10,067 nucleotides of DNA from Pseudomonadota bacterium (GTDB lineage Bacteria > Pseudomonadota > Alphaproteobacteria > Rhizobiales > Aestuariivirgaceae): contig JAEKFU010000278.1 in NCBI GenBank assembly GCA_016522385.1, forward strand, positions 1 through 10,067, read 5' to 3'. Positions 1 to 6,853 of this stretch are shown piece by piece (position 1 is the stretch's first letter; every line of letters begins with the position of its first letter). Position numbers and translations under genes: made by a program. The notes under the pieces were generated by a model. It had not been told where the DNA came from and searched no databases. It worked only from the letters and a program-made list of their open reading frames with translations.

Positions 1-1
1 G

Positions 2-346
2 ACTAACAACATCTCGGGCGCCTGGTGCGGCTCTTTCTTTGCCAATATGGAGAAGTGGAATGCGCTGCCGGACCATCTCAAGGAGCTCTTGAAGCTCGCT
101 ATGGACAGCTCGCATTACTATCGCCAGCATTGGTACTGGGGCGGCGAGGCAAAGCTGCGCACTGAAGGCACCAAGATGAAGCTGACCACTATCCCGGATG
201 AGGAGTGGGCAACGGTTGAGGCAGCTGCGCGCAAGTTCTGGGACGAGATTGCAGCGGAATCCGAGATCAAGGCGAAGGTTGTCCAGATCCTCAAAGACTA
301 TAACGCGTCGATGGAGAAGGCTGGCCGGCCATATCGCTACGGCTGA
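2..346 (+). CDS. TRAP transporter solute-binding protein (DctP family), 3' end only
   Basis: Partial gene: the reading frame is already open at base 2 and ends at TGA 344-346, giving the last 114 residues. The product would be the periplasmic solute receptor of a tripartite ATP-independent (TRAP) transporter, which delivers an organic acid or similar solute to DctQ/DctM permease subunits. What is visible fits the family's C-terminal region: an aromatic/Gly-rich stretch followed by the helix WNALPDHLKELL, then YYRQHWYWGGEAKLR, TTIPDEEW, and a terminal amphipathic helix ending in KAGRPYRYG. The wording resembles the subgroup annotated as mannitol/chloroaromatic-type TRAP receptors, but the ligand cannot be read from this fragment. 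A hairpin follows the stop, so it may end its own transcript. It could import the substrate for the three-gene cluster downstream; that link is inference from proximity only. Confidence 0.85.
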   Translation, partial: TNNISGAWCGSFFANMEKWNALPDHLKELLKLAMDSSHYYRQHWYWGGEAKLRTEGTKMKLTTIPDEEWATVEAAARKFWDEIAAESEIKAKVVQILKDYNASMEKAGRPYRYG

Positions 347-374
347 TCACTTTCTAAGACTTTTGACAAACACT

Positions 375-407
375 ATCCCCAGCGCAGCCCAGTGCAGCGC
401 TGGGGAT
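375..407 (+). terminator. Hairpin after the TRAP receptor gene, possible terminator
   Basis: A perfect 11-bp inverted repeat (ATCCCCAGCGC at 375-385, its complement at 397-407) with an 11-nt loop starts 28 bases after the TRAP stop codon. The stem is strong, but only a mixed TTATATC follows instead of a clean T tract. It is a plausible but imperfect intrinsic terminator, or an mRNA 3'-end stabiliser. Confidence 0.45.
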
Positions 408-425
408 TATATCACATCTGCTTAG

Positions 426-509
426 TGACTTTCTCGGGCTTGACCCGAGATCCATCGTTCGCCAGAGCAGGCGGCTGCATGGATTCTCGGGTCAAGCCCG
501 AGAAAGTCA
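426..509. repeat. Palindromic intergenic repeat (REP/BIME-like)
   Basis: Two arms, 426-455 and 479-509, are reverse complements over 30 bases except for one extra T in the right arm, with a 23-base centre. Each arm is itself a small hairpin: TCTCGGG pairs with CCCGAGA around a 5-nt loop, at 432-450 and 485-503. The DNA or RNA could therefore fold either as one long stem or as two short ones. Motifs of the type TCTCGGGCTTGACCCGAGA recur between genes in many alphaproteobacterial genomes, which I know generally and could not search here. It lies in the leader of the glutamine-synthetase-like gene, ending 37 bases before the chosen start, and may affect transcription or mRNA stability. Confidence 0.75.
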
Positions 510-546
510 GTTAGCAAGAGTGAGTGCGATGTGGCAGGGTACCGAC

Positions 547-1914
547 ATGACTGGCAAACTAACTCTTGATGAACTGAAACAGGCCGTCACTGACGGCAGC
601 ATCGATACGGTGCTGGTGGCGCAGATTGACATGCAGGGCCGGCTGATGGGCAAGCGGTTCCAGGCGGAATTCTTTGTCGACAGCGCCTGGGAAGAAACGC
701 ACAGCTGCAACTACCTGCTGGCGACCGATATGGAAATGTATACGGTCGATGGTTACAAATCGACCAGCTGGGAAGCGGGCTACGGCGACTATACGATGAA
801 GCCGGACCTCAACACGCTAAGGATCGTGCCCTGGCTTGAAGGCACGGCACTGGTGCTGTGCGATGTACTCGATCATCACACCCATGAGGAAGTGCCGCAC
901 TCGCCGCGTGCTGTGCTGAAAAAACAGGTAGCACGTCTCGAAGTGATGGGCATGAAGGCGTTCATGGCCTCGGAACTGGAATTCTACCTGTTTCGCGAGA
1001 GTTTTGAAGAAGCCCACGATGCAGGTTATCGCGACCTGACGCCGATCAGCGCCTATAATGAGGACTACCACATCTTCCAGACCACCAAGGAAGAAGATGT
1101 GATGCGGGCGATCCGCAATGGTCTGCAGGGAGCGGACGTGCCGGTTGAGAATTCCAAGGGCGAGGCAGACGCCGGGCAGGAAGAGATCAATGTGCGTTAT
1201 GCTGATGCCCTGACCATGGCCGACCGGCATTCGATCATCAAGAATGCGGTCAAGGAAATCGCCTGGCTACGGGGACGTGCGGCGAGCTTCATGGCAAAAT
1301 GGCACTACGATATGGCTGGCAGTTCGTCGCATATCCATCAGTCGCTGTGGAGCCTGGATGGCGCCCCCTTATTTCACGACCCCAAAGCCGAACACGGCAT
1401 GTCGGATCTCATGCGCCAGTATCTGGCCGGCGTGTTGCACTATGCCGGCGAACTCACCTTTTTTCTCGCGCCTCATATCAATTCCTACAAGCGGTTTGTT
1501 GCCGGTACTTTCGCGCCGACAAAGGCGATCTGGTCAATGGATAACCGCACCGCCGGCTACCGCGTTTGCGGAGCGGACAGCAAGGCGGTGCGCGTTGAGT
1601 GCCGGGTCGGCGGGGCCGATCTCAATCCCTATCTGGCATTTTCGGCGATGATCGCTGCCGGCATTGATGGCATTGAAAATAAGCGCGAACTCGAACCGGC
1701 TTTCGTCGGCGATGCCTATGGCGGCAAGAATGTACGGGAAATACCTGGCACGTTGCGCGCGGCGTTGGAGGAACTCGACGGTTCCAAGATGCTACGCTCG
1801 GCGATGGGTGATGACGTGATCGACCACTACCTGCATGCCGGCCGTTGGGAGCAGACTGAGTACGACCGCAGGGTTACCGATTGGGAAGTCCGGCGCGGGT
1901 TTGAACGGAGTTGA
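547..1914 (+). CDS. Glutamine-synthetase-family gamma-glutamyl-amine ligase (PuuA/IpuC-like)
   Basis: An ATP-dependent ligase of the glutamine synthetase fold, 455 residues. It probably joins the gamma-carboxyl of glutamate to an amine other than ammonia, in the cytoplasm. Family marks in order: the beta-grasp end DMQGRLMGKRF (residues 29-39), metal-site glutamates in SELEFYLF (Glu143, Glu145), GQEE near 210-213, the ATP-site SSSHIHQS with His262 and His264, NSYKRF (312-317), DNR (332-334), RVECR (349-353) and NPYLAF (360-365). I chose ATG 547 because AGGG sits 7 bases upstream and the protein then begins MTGKLTLDELK, as relatives do; in-frame GTG 520 and ATG 529 have poorer sites. It is followed 2 bases later by an aldehyde dehydrogenase and then an iron alcohol dehydrogenase. 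That context favours amine catabolism over ammonia assimilation. A plain glutamine synthetase is less likely; the amine substrate is unknown. Confidence 0.9.
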   Translation: MTGKLTLDELKQAVTDGSIDTVLVAQIDMQGRLMGKRFQAEFFVDSAWEETHSCNYLLATDMEMYTVDGYKSTSWEAGYGDYTMKPDLNTLRIVPWLEGTALVLCDVLDHHTHEEVPHSPRAVLKKQVARLEVMGMKAFMASELEFYLFRESFEEAHDAGYRDLTPISAYNEDYHIFQTTKEEDVMRAIRNGLQGADVPVENSKGEADAGQEEINVRYADALTMADRHSIIKNAVKEIAWLRGRAASFMAKWHYDMAGSSSHIHQSLWSLDGAPLFHDPKAEHGMSDLMRQYLAGVLHYAGELTFFLAPHINSYKRFVAGTFAPTKAIWSMDNRTAGYRVCGADSKAVRVECRVGGADLNPYLAFSAMIAAGIDGIENKRELEPAFVGDAYGGKNVREIPGTLRAALEELDGSKMLRSAMGDDVIDHYLHAGRWEQTEYDRRVTDWEVRRGFERS

Positions 1915-1916
1915 CG

Positions 1917-3311
1917 ATGGCAGAGGTGGTCCAGTGTGTCTCGCCGGTGGACGGCAGCATTTATGCCGAACGTGCGGTAGCGCACGGCATAGAAATTGCT
2001 CAGGTGTTTGCGGCGGCACGGGCGGCGCAATTGGATTGGCGGCGTTCGTCAATTAACGAGCGCGGTCGGCTGTGCTCGGCGGCGGTCGATGCGATGCTGG
2101 CTATGCGCGACGAGATCGTGCCGGAGCTGGCCTGGCAGATGGGTCGGCCGGTGCGGTTCGGCGGTGGCGAACTGGCTGGCTTCGAAGAGCGCGCACGGTA
2201 CATGATCGAGATTGCAGGTGACGCCCTGGCGGATGTCGATCCTGGACCGCTGAAGGGTTTTAGGCGCTGGATCAGGCGTGAACCGGTCGGTGTCGTGTTT
2301 ACCATCGCGCCGTGGAACTATCCTTATCTGACAGCGGTCAATTCGATCATCCCGGCGATGATGGCTGGCAATGCGGTGGTGCTCAAACATGCCTCGAGCA
2401 CGTTGTTGGTGGCGGAGCGTTTCCAGAAGGCGTTCGATGCGGCCGGACTGCCGGAAGGTGTGTTCCAACATCTGTTTCTTGACCATGAAAAAACCGGCGA
2501 GATTATTGCCGGCGGACTGGTTGACATGGTGTGCTTTACTGGCTCGGTGCCGGCTGGGCGCGAAATGGAGCGCTCTGCGGCGGGACAGTTCATTCCGGTC
2601 GGGCTGGAACTCGGTGGCAAGGACCCGGCCTACGTGCGCAAGGACTGCAACCTGGCGCACGCAGTGGAGAATCTCGTCGATGGGGCGTTCTTCAATTCCG
2701 GCCAATCGTGCTGCGGTATCGAACGGATCTATGTTGATGATGCGGTCTATGATGATTTCGTCGGCGGGGTCGTTGAGCTGACCAAGCAGTATGTGCTCGG
2801 AAATCCACTTGATGAGACGACAACGCTCGGGCCTTTGGTGAAGCCGGCAGCGGCAGAATACGTCCGGGGGCAGATTGAATCCGCGGTTAGGGCCGGCGCG
2901 ACGGCGCATATTGATAGCGAGTCATTCGCCATGGATGCGGTTGGTTCGGCCTACATGGCGCCGCAGGTGCTGACCGAGGTCAACCACCAGATGGCGGTGA
3001 TGACCGAAGAGAGTTTCGGGCCGGTGGTCGGCATCATGAACGTCTCGGGCGACGAGGAGGCGATCGGTCTAATGAATGATTCCGATGTTGGGCTGACGGC
3101 GGCCTTGTGGACCGAGGATGCCGACGCAGCGGCCCGCATTGGCGATGCGGTGCAGACCGGTACGGTGTTCATGAACCGGTGCGACTATCTCGATCCGGCG
3201 CTGGCCTGGACTGGTGTGAAGAATACCGGGCGCGGTTGCACGCTGTCGCGGGTCGGCTATGAAGCGCTGACACGCCCGAAGAGCTATCATTTCAGAATCG
3301 ATACGCACTGA
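1917..3311 (+). CDS. NAD(P)-dependent aldehyde dehydrogenase
   Basis: A 464-residue enzyme of the aldehyde dehydrogenase superfamily, oxidising an aldehyde to a carboxylate with NAD+ or NADP+. Landmarks: the substrate/oxyanion motif PWNYP (132-136), the cofactor lysine in VVLKHAS (Lys157), the nucleotide loop FTGS (207-210), the general base in LELGG (Glu231), the catalytic cysteine in NSGQSCCG (first Cys, 265), and EESFGP (364-369). All key residues are intact and the length is normal, slightly short. ATG 1917 is preferred over TTG 1911 because GGAG at 1907-1910 is correctly spaced; this leaves only 2 bases after the ligase stop and suggests translational coupling. Between a gamma-glutamyl ligase and an alcohol dehydrogenase it most likely oxidises a gamma-glutamyl-amino aldehyde, as its relatives PuuC and IpuI are thought to do. 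A semialdehyde or lactaldehyde substrate cannot be excluded. Confidence 0.92.
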   Translation: MAEVVQCVSPVDGSIYAERAVAHGIEIAQVFAAARAAQLDWRRSSINERGRLCSAAVDAMLAMRDEIVPELAWQMGRPVRFGGGELAGFEERARYMIEIAGDALADVDPGPLKGFRRWIRREPVGVVFTIAPWNYPYLTAVNSIIPAMMAGNAVVLKHASSTLLVAERFQKAFDAAGLPEGVFQHLFLDHEKTGEIIAGGLVDMVCFTGSVPAGREMERSAAGQFIPVGLELGGKDPAYVRKDCNLAHAVENLVDGAFFNSGQSCCGIERIYVDDAVYDDFVGGVVELTKQYVLGNPLDETTTLGPLVKPAAAEYVRGQIESAVRAGATAHIDSESFAMDAVGSAYMAPQVLTEVNHQMAVMTEESFGPVVGIMNVSGDEEAIGLMNDSDVGLTAALWTEDADAAARIGDAVQTGTVFMNRCDYLDPALAWTGVKNTGRGCTLSRVGYEALTRPKSYHFRIDTH

Positions 3312-3332
3312 GCTTTGATCGGAGAACATTGC

Positions 3333-4490
3333 ATGTCAATGGCGGCAAATTGGTCATATCCGACGACAATACGCTTTGGTGCTGGACGAATTTCGGAACT
3401 TGGTGAGGCCTGTAAAGCCGCCGGCATCCAACGGCCGCTACTGGTTACGGACCCGGGCGTGGCGCCGCTGCCGATCACTGAGCGCGCCTTGCAGGCGGTC
3501 AGAGACGAAGGTCTTGAGGTGGCGGTGTTCAGCGATGTCGATCCCAACCCGGTCGCGTCGAATGTCGAAGAAGGTCTCCGAGTGTTCCGCGAAGGCGGGC
3601 ATGACGGGGTGATCGCCTTCGGCGGCGGCTCTGGTCTCGATGTCGGCAAGGTGATCGCCTTCATGCATGGCCAGACGCGCCCGATGTGGGAGTTTGAAGA
3701 TATCGGCGACTGGTGGACGCGGGCCGACCCGGATGGCATTGCGCCGATCGTGGCGGTGCCTACGACGGCGGGCACTGGTTCCGAGGTTGGCCGGGCCGGA
3801 GTGATCACCAATGAGGAAACCCACACGAAGAAAGTGATCTTTCACCCCAAGATGCTACCACAAGTCGTGATTTGCGATGCCGAGCTGACCGTCGATCTGC
3901 CGCCGCACATCACTGCCGGTACCGGTATGGACGCCTTTGCCCATTGTCTGGAGGCCTATTGCGCGCCGACCTACCACCCGATGTCGGCCGGAATTGCGGT
4001 GGAAGGTATGCGATTGGTCAAGGAGTATCTGCCGCAGGCCTACAAACATGGTGACGATCTGGAGGCCCGCGGACATATGCTGTCGGCGGCGGCAATGGGG
4101 GCAACAGCCTTTCAAAAGGGCCTTGGGGCAATCCATTCGCTGTCGCATCCGGTCGGGTCGCTGTTCCATACCCATCATGGCATGACCAATGCGGTGTTTA
4201 TGCCCTATGTGCTCAAGTTCAACCGTTCGGCGATTGAAGGCGATATTGACAGGCTGGCAGCCTGGCTTGGCATTGCGGGCGGATTCAATGGCTTTATGGA
4301 TTATGTGCTGACGTTGCGTGAAAAGCTCGGCATTGCCCACAGCATCGACAAGATCGGTGTGGATGACCGGAAGTTCCAGCTGATGTCGGAAATGGCTGTT
4401 GTCGATCCGACGGCCAGTGGCAACCCCATTCCTCTTGATGTGCCGTCCTGCCACAGACTTTATGAGCAGGCCTATGCCGGCAGCCTATAG
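3333..4490 (+). CDS. Iron-containing alcohol dehydrogenase
   Basis: A 385-residue group III (iron-activated) alcohol dehydrogenase, interconverting a primary alcohol and an aldehyde with NAD(P)+. The N-terminal dinucleotide domain carries GGGSGLD (97-103) and VPTTAGTGSE (142-151). The C-terminal helical domain supplies the expected metal ligands: Asp200 and His204 in MDAFAHCLEA, His268 in AIHSLSHP, and His282 in HHGMTNA, with the 4- and 14-residue spacing of FucO. The near-terminal GNPIPLDV is also typical. The start ATG 3333 has GGAGAA 6 bases upstream; an upstream TTG at 3315 has no such site. It lies 21 bases after the aldehyde dehydrogenase, so the three genes are probably one transcript. 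Its likely role is the alcohol-to-aldehyde step before the aldehyde dehydrogenase. The 3' end overlaps the convergent permease gene by 6 bases. Confidence 0.92.
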   Translation: MSMAANWSYPTTIRFGAGRISELGEACKAAGIQRPLLVTDPGVAPLPITERALQAVRDEGLEVAVFSDVDPNPVASNVEEGLRVFREGGHDGVIAFGGGSGLDVGKVIAFMHGQTRPMWEFEDIGDWWTRADPDGIAPIVAVPTTAGTGSEVGRAGVITNEETHTKKVIFHPKMLPQVVICDAELTVDLPPHITAGTGMDAFAHCLEAYCAPTYHPMSAGIAVEGMRLVKEYLPQAYKHGDDLEARGHMLSAAAMGATAFQKGLGAIHSLSHPVGSLFHTHHGMTNAVFMPYVLKFNRSAIEGDIDRLAAWLGIAGGFNGFMDYVLTLREKLGIAHSIDKIGVDDRKFQLMSEMAVVDPTASGNPIPLDVPSCHRLYEQAYAGSL

Positions 4491-5369
4491 TCGTTGAGGG
4501 TTGCGCTCATCCATCAGTGCAAAGCTGGCGAAGGCCGCGACGCTTGCCAGTATCACGAAGCCGCCCAGCAGGGTTGTCGGCGGTGGCACCTCATTGATCA
4601 ACAACCAAACCCATAACGGCCCGAACACGGCTTCTGTCATCACCAGGAGGGTGACCTGGGCGGCCGGGATCAGTTTTGAGGCGACGGTGACAAAAGCGAA
4701 GCCAAAACCGACCTGAATGGTACCTGAGGCAAGCGCTAGGGCGAGGTCGGCATTTGGTATGGTCAGTTCACCACCGCACATATAGGCGGCAAACACTGTG
4801 CCGATCATGCCACCGAAGCCGGAGGCCACGAACGTGTCGATGCTGCGGGCGTATCTGAGCAGAATAACATAGGCAACATAGGCGAACATGGCACCGAGCG
4901 CGAACAGGTTGCCGATGAGGTGACCTCCGGCCATTCCGTCCTTGAACATGATGGCGACGCCGGCGACGGCTGCAAACAGTGCGATGAAGCCGCGCACGGT
5001 TAGTCGTTCGCCGAGAGTCAGCCAGGCTGCAAAGGCGGTGAATATCGGTGCCGAGCCAACAATGAAGGTAACGTTAGCAACCAGCGTGTTAATCAGGCCG
5101 AGTACATAACAGACCTGACCGAAACCCACGACGCATGCGATTGGCAAGACCATCCAGCCGATTTTTCGGGTTTCGTGGGCAACGCCGCGCAATGAGCCGG
5201 CCCGCCATAGCGCAATGGCGAACATCAGGAAGGTGAAGCTATAACTGCGCCAGGCGAGAAACTGCCAGGAACCGGTTTCTTCACTGAGCAGGCGAACAAT
5301 CGGTCCGCCGAGGCTGAGGGACAGGCCGCCCAGCAGGCCATATGTCAAGCCCAGTGCCTGGTGGTTCAT
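4485..5369 (-). CDS. EamA/DMT-superfamily permease
   Basis: A 294-residue inner-membrane protein of the drug/metabolite transporter superfamily, almost entirely hydrophobic segments broken by short charged loops, consistent with two EamA repeats of five helices each. The first repeat runs from LGLTYGLLGGLSLSLGGPIVRLL to LTVRGFIALFAAVAGVAIMF, the second from LIGNLFALGAMFAYVAYVILL to the C terminus. The end-of-repeat signatures APIFTAFAAWLTLGERLT and TEAVFGPLWVWLLINEVP are characteristic. Members export or import small metabolites, often amino acids or related compounds; the substrate cannot be predicted. The start has only a weak AGG site 6 bases upstream, and the TAA of a short upstream frame directly abuts the ATG. 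It converges on the alcohol dehydrogenase, so it is not in that operon, though a functional link remains possible. Confidence 0.88.
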   Translation of the reverse strand: MNHQALGLTYGLLGGLSLSLGGPIVRLLSEETGSWQFLAWRSYSFTFLMFAIALWRAGSLRGVAHETRKIGWMVLPIACVVGFGQVCYVLGLINTLVANVTFIVGSAPIFTAFAAWLTLGERLTVRGFIALFAAVAGVAIMFKDGMAGGHLIGNLFALGAMFAYVAYVILLRYARSIDTFVASGFGGMIGTVFAAYMCGGELTIPNADLALALASGTIQVGFGFAFVTVASKLIPAAQVTLLVMTEAVFGPLWVWLLINEVPPPTTLLGGFVILASVAAFASFALMDERNPQRL

Positions 5370-5571
5370 TTAGGGCCTGCAAAAGATCAGGGTTGTGGTG
5401 CCGGCGCGGTCCATTGTCCTTGAGTGATACGGCAGTGTGGCCGCCTCCAAACCGCACAAAATGACGTCCAGAGGCGAAATGGGCCACCTCCCTCGGGGAT
5501 TTGACAGAACTGGCCCATCTTGAGGGGTGTTCGATGTCGAATATGCCAACTAGTCCTTCCTCCTTACACCC

Positions 5572-5727
5572 CAAGTGTCTGTTCCAGAGTTTGCGTCGGT
5601 TTTGATTTTCGCTGCATTGTCTGCATGCTCTCCCGAAACGGTCGAACTATTCGGTGTCGACCTTCCTGTCATGGTTGCCAAAATTCTCCTCCGTTATAAC
5701 TATCGTGAACTCTGGAACAGACGCTTG
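5572..5727. repeat. 156-bp segment bounded by 24-bp inverted repeats (MITE-like)
   Basis: The arm at 5572-5595 and the reverse complement of 5704-5727 agree at 21 of 24 positions, including an unbroken 15-base core, GTCTGTTCCAGAGTT. Terminal inverted repeats around a short insert without a transposase resemble a miniature inverted-repeat element or an IS remnant. I see no flanking target duplication, so the mobile interpretation is weak. A regulatory stem in the permease leader is the alternative. Confidence 0.5.
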
Positions 5728-5769
5728 AACTGAACCAAACCTGTCCAACCGGGCGTCACAACCCTGACT

Positions 5770-5786
5770 ATCCCAGGCCCTGGGAT
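5770..5786 (-). terminator. Hairpin directly after the MTHFR-family gene
   Basis: ATCCCAGG and CCTGGGAT (5770-5777 and 5779-5786) form a near-perfect 17-base palindrome one base past the TGA of the minus-strand reductase gene. No T tract follows on the minus strand, so this is at best a weak terminator or mRNA 3'-end hairpin. Confidence 0.3.
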
Positions 5787-5787
5787 G

Positions 5788-6687
5788 TCATGCTTTGAGA
5801 CCGGTCAGGGCGATGCTTGCGGCGATGGCCCTGGCCCCTTGCATGGGCGCCATGACGTGGACGCCGGCAATACCATCGATCTTCTGGAGCCCCATGATGA
5901 GTTCGGCGCAGATTTTGTGGCCTTCGGCTTTCTGGTCGTCGGCGGCCTCTAGACGTTCGAAAATGGCGGGCGCGATGGTTACGCCGAACAGATTCTCATG
6001 CATGAAACGAGCCTGTTTGGCTGACAGAAGCGGGCCGACGCCAGCGATGAGTTTAAGCCTTTCTGTTATGCCGTGATCGGCAAGTCGCGCGAAGTAGCGA
6101 CTGGCGATATCGAGGTCAAAGCAGAACTGGGTCTGCGCGAATTGGGCGCCGGCTGCGATTTTTCCTTCCAGGCCGCTCGGCTGCCAGGCCGCGGGTGGAT
6201 CGATCGGTGCATCGGCGCAGCCGATAAAAAAGTCCGGCGGCGGCTTGATTTCGCGGCCGGACGGTAAGGTGCCCTGATCGCGCATGCCGCGGGCAAGACT
6301 CATGACGCCGCGCGAATCCAGGTCATAGACTGGCTGGGCATCGGGCATATCACCATGTTTCGGATTGTCGCCGTGAAGGATCAGGATGTTGCGCACGCCC
6401 TGGGCAGCAGCGCCTAGCAGATCGCAGGCAATGGCGATTCGATTGCGGTCGCGGCAGGTCATCTGGACGATGGGTTCGATGCCGCTTGCCGTCAGGATGG
6501 CGGCCGATGCCAGGCTCGACAGGGTTGGCCGGGCGGTCGCTGCGTCGGTTATGTTGACTGCATCGGCAAGGCCGCGCAGGGGCTTTGCCCGTTCAAGGAG
6601 CGTATCGGCCGAAGCACTGAGCGGCGGGGCGATCTCGGCGGTGATGACGAAATCGCCGCGCTGGAGTTTTTCCTGCAATGTGGCCAT
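5788..6687 (-). CDS. Methylenetetrahydrofolate reductase family protein (MetF-like)
   Basis: A 299-residue single-domain TIM-barrel flavoprotein of the MetF family, which reduces 5,10-methylenetetrahydrofolate to 5-methyltetrahydrofolate or runs the reverse reaction in one-carbon metabolism. Matching motifs: VITAEIAPP with the catalytic-type Glu18, DAVNITDAATARPTLS (42-57), VQMTCRDRNRIA (74-85), LGAAAQGVRNILILHGDNP (91-109, flavin-binding region), and AQTQFCFDLD (184-193), the folate-contacting Gln-Phe region. The open frame runs upstream to 7173 through imuB, but the extra residues are imuB antisense and unlike MetF; ATG 6687 gives the normal family start. Homologues of this compact type occur outside methionine operons, so whether it feeds methionine synthesis or another one-carbon route is unclear. 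It follows imuB by 166 bases on the same strand and has its own candidate promoter. Confidence 0.87.
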   Translation of the reverse strand: MATLQEKLQRGDFVITAEIAPPLSASADTLLERAKPLRGLADAVNITDAATARPTLSSLASAAILTASGIEPIVQMTCRDRNRIAIACDLLGAAAQGVRNILILHGDNPKHGDMPDAQPVYDLDSRGVMSLARGMRDQGTLPSGREIKPPPDFFIGCADAPIDPPAAWQPSGLEGKIAAGAQFAQTQFCFDLDIASRYFARLADHGITERLKLIAGVGPLLSAKQARFMHENLFGVTIAPAIFERLEAADDQKAEGHKICAELIMGLQKIDGIAGVHVMAPMQGARAIAASIALTGLKA

Positions 6688-6715
6688 AGGGATGACGGGC
6701 GCTCCAAAAGGCGGG

Positions 6716-6744
6716 ATGTTGTGTTTGCAGTGCCCTGCTGTCAA
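6716..6744 (-). promoter_or_regulatory. Candidate sigma-70 promoter of the MTHFR-family gene
   Basis: Reading the minus strand, a perfect TTGACA (6744-6739) is followed after exactly 17 bases by CAACAT (6721-6716), a 3-of-6 match to the -10 box. Transcription would begin near 6709, about 22 bases before ATG 6687. The strong -35 and exact spacing favour it; the weak -10 keeps confidence moderate. Confidence 0.4.
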
Positions 6745-6853
6745 TGAAAATCGCCTAATTTTGGGATGATACGCAGATGTCTGGGATGGCGCGGGGCCGG
6801 TGTGGCAGGGGCGTTTGATTTCGTCGGCGCTTGCCGGTGTTGCCTTTATCCAG

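Larger units (their letters stand above)
5370..5787. other. 418-bp intergenic region with no recognised gene
   Basis: No conserved gene is recognisable here. It holds the long-range inverted repeat at 5572-5727, a short inverted repeat ATGGGCCA/TGGCCCAT (5479-5486 and 5511-5518) and a small hairpin GGTCGA/TCGACC (5640-5645 and 5657-5662). On the minus strand two short frames follow each other: 5681-5550 (43 codons, TTG start with GGAGGAG just upstream) and 5549-5370 (59 codons, TTG start, AGGAGG 9 bases upstream). Their stop and start codons abut, and the second abuts the permease start. On the plus strand 5575-5733 reads as 52 codons with a lipobox-like ALSAC but no ribosome site. None of these proteins is familiar, and the stretch may equally be a decayed mobile element. 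Confidence 0.5.

Noticed and set aside
363..391. TTGACA at 363-368 as a promoter for the ligase operon
   Set aside because: No -10 box lies 16-18 bases downstream; that position is inside the hairpin at 375-407.
520..546. Upstream starts GTG 520 and ATG 529 for the ligase
   Set aside because: ATG 547 has a better spaced AGGG site and gives the N terminus expected for the family; the upstream starts only add a few unconserved residues.
2049..2909. A 286-codon open frame on the minus strand opposite the aldehyde dehydrogenase
   Set aside because: The plus strand encodes an intact aldehyde dehydrogenase with all motifs. The antisense translation is Arg/His-rich and unlike any family, as expected from GC-biased codons read backwards.
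3855..4454. A 199-codon minus-strand frame opposite the alcohol dehydrogenase
   Set aside because: It is fully antisense to conserved iron-binding motifs, has no ribosome site of note and no recognisable domain.
5281..5574. A 97-codon minus-strand frame overlapping the permease start
   Set aside because: Its second half is out of frame over permease coding sequence and the translation is not recognisable; the permease frame is clearly the real one.
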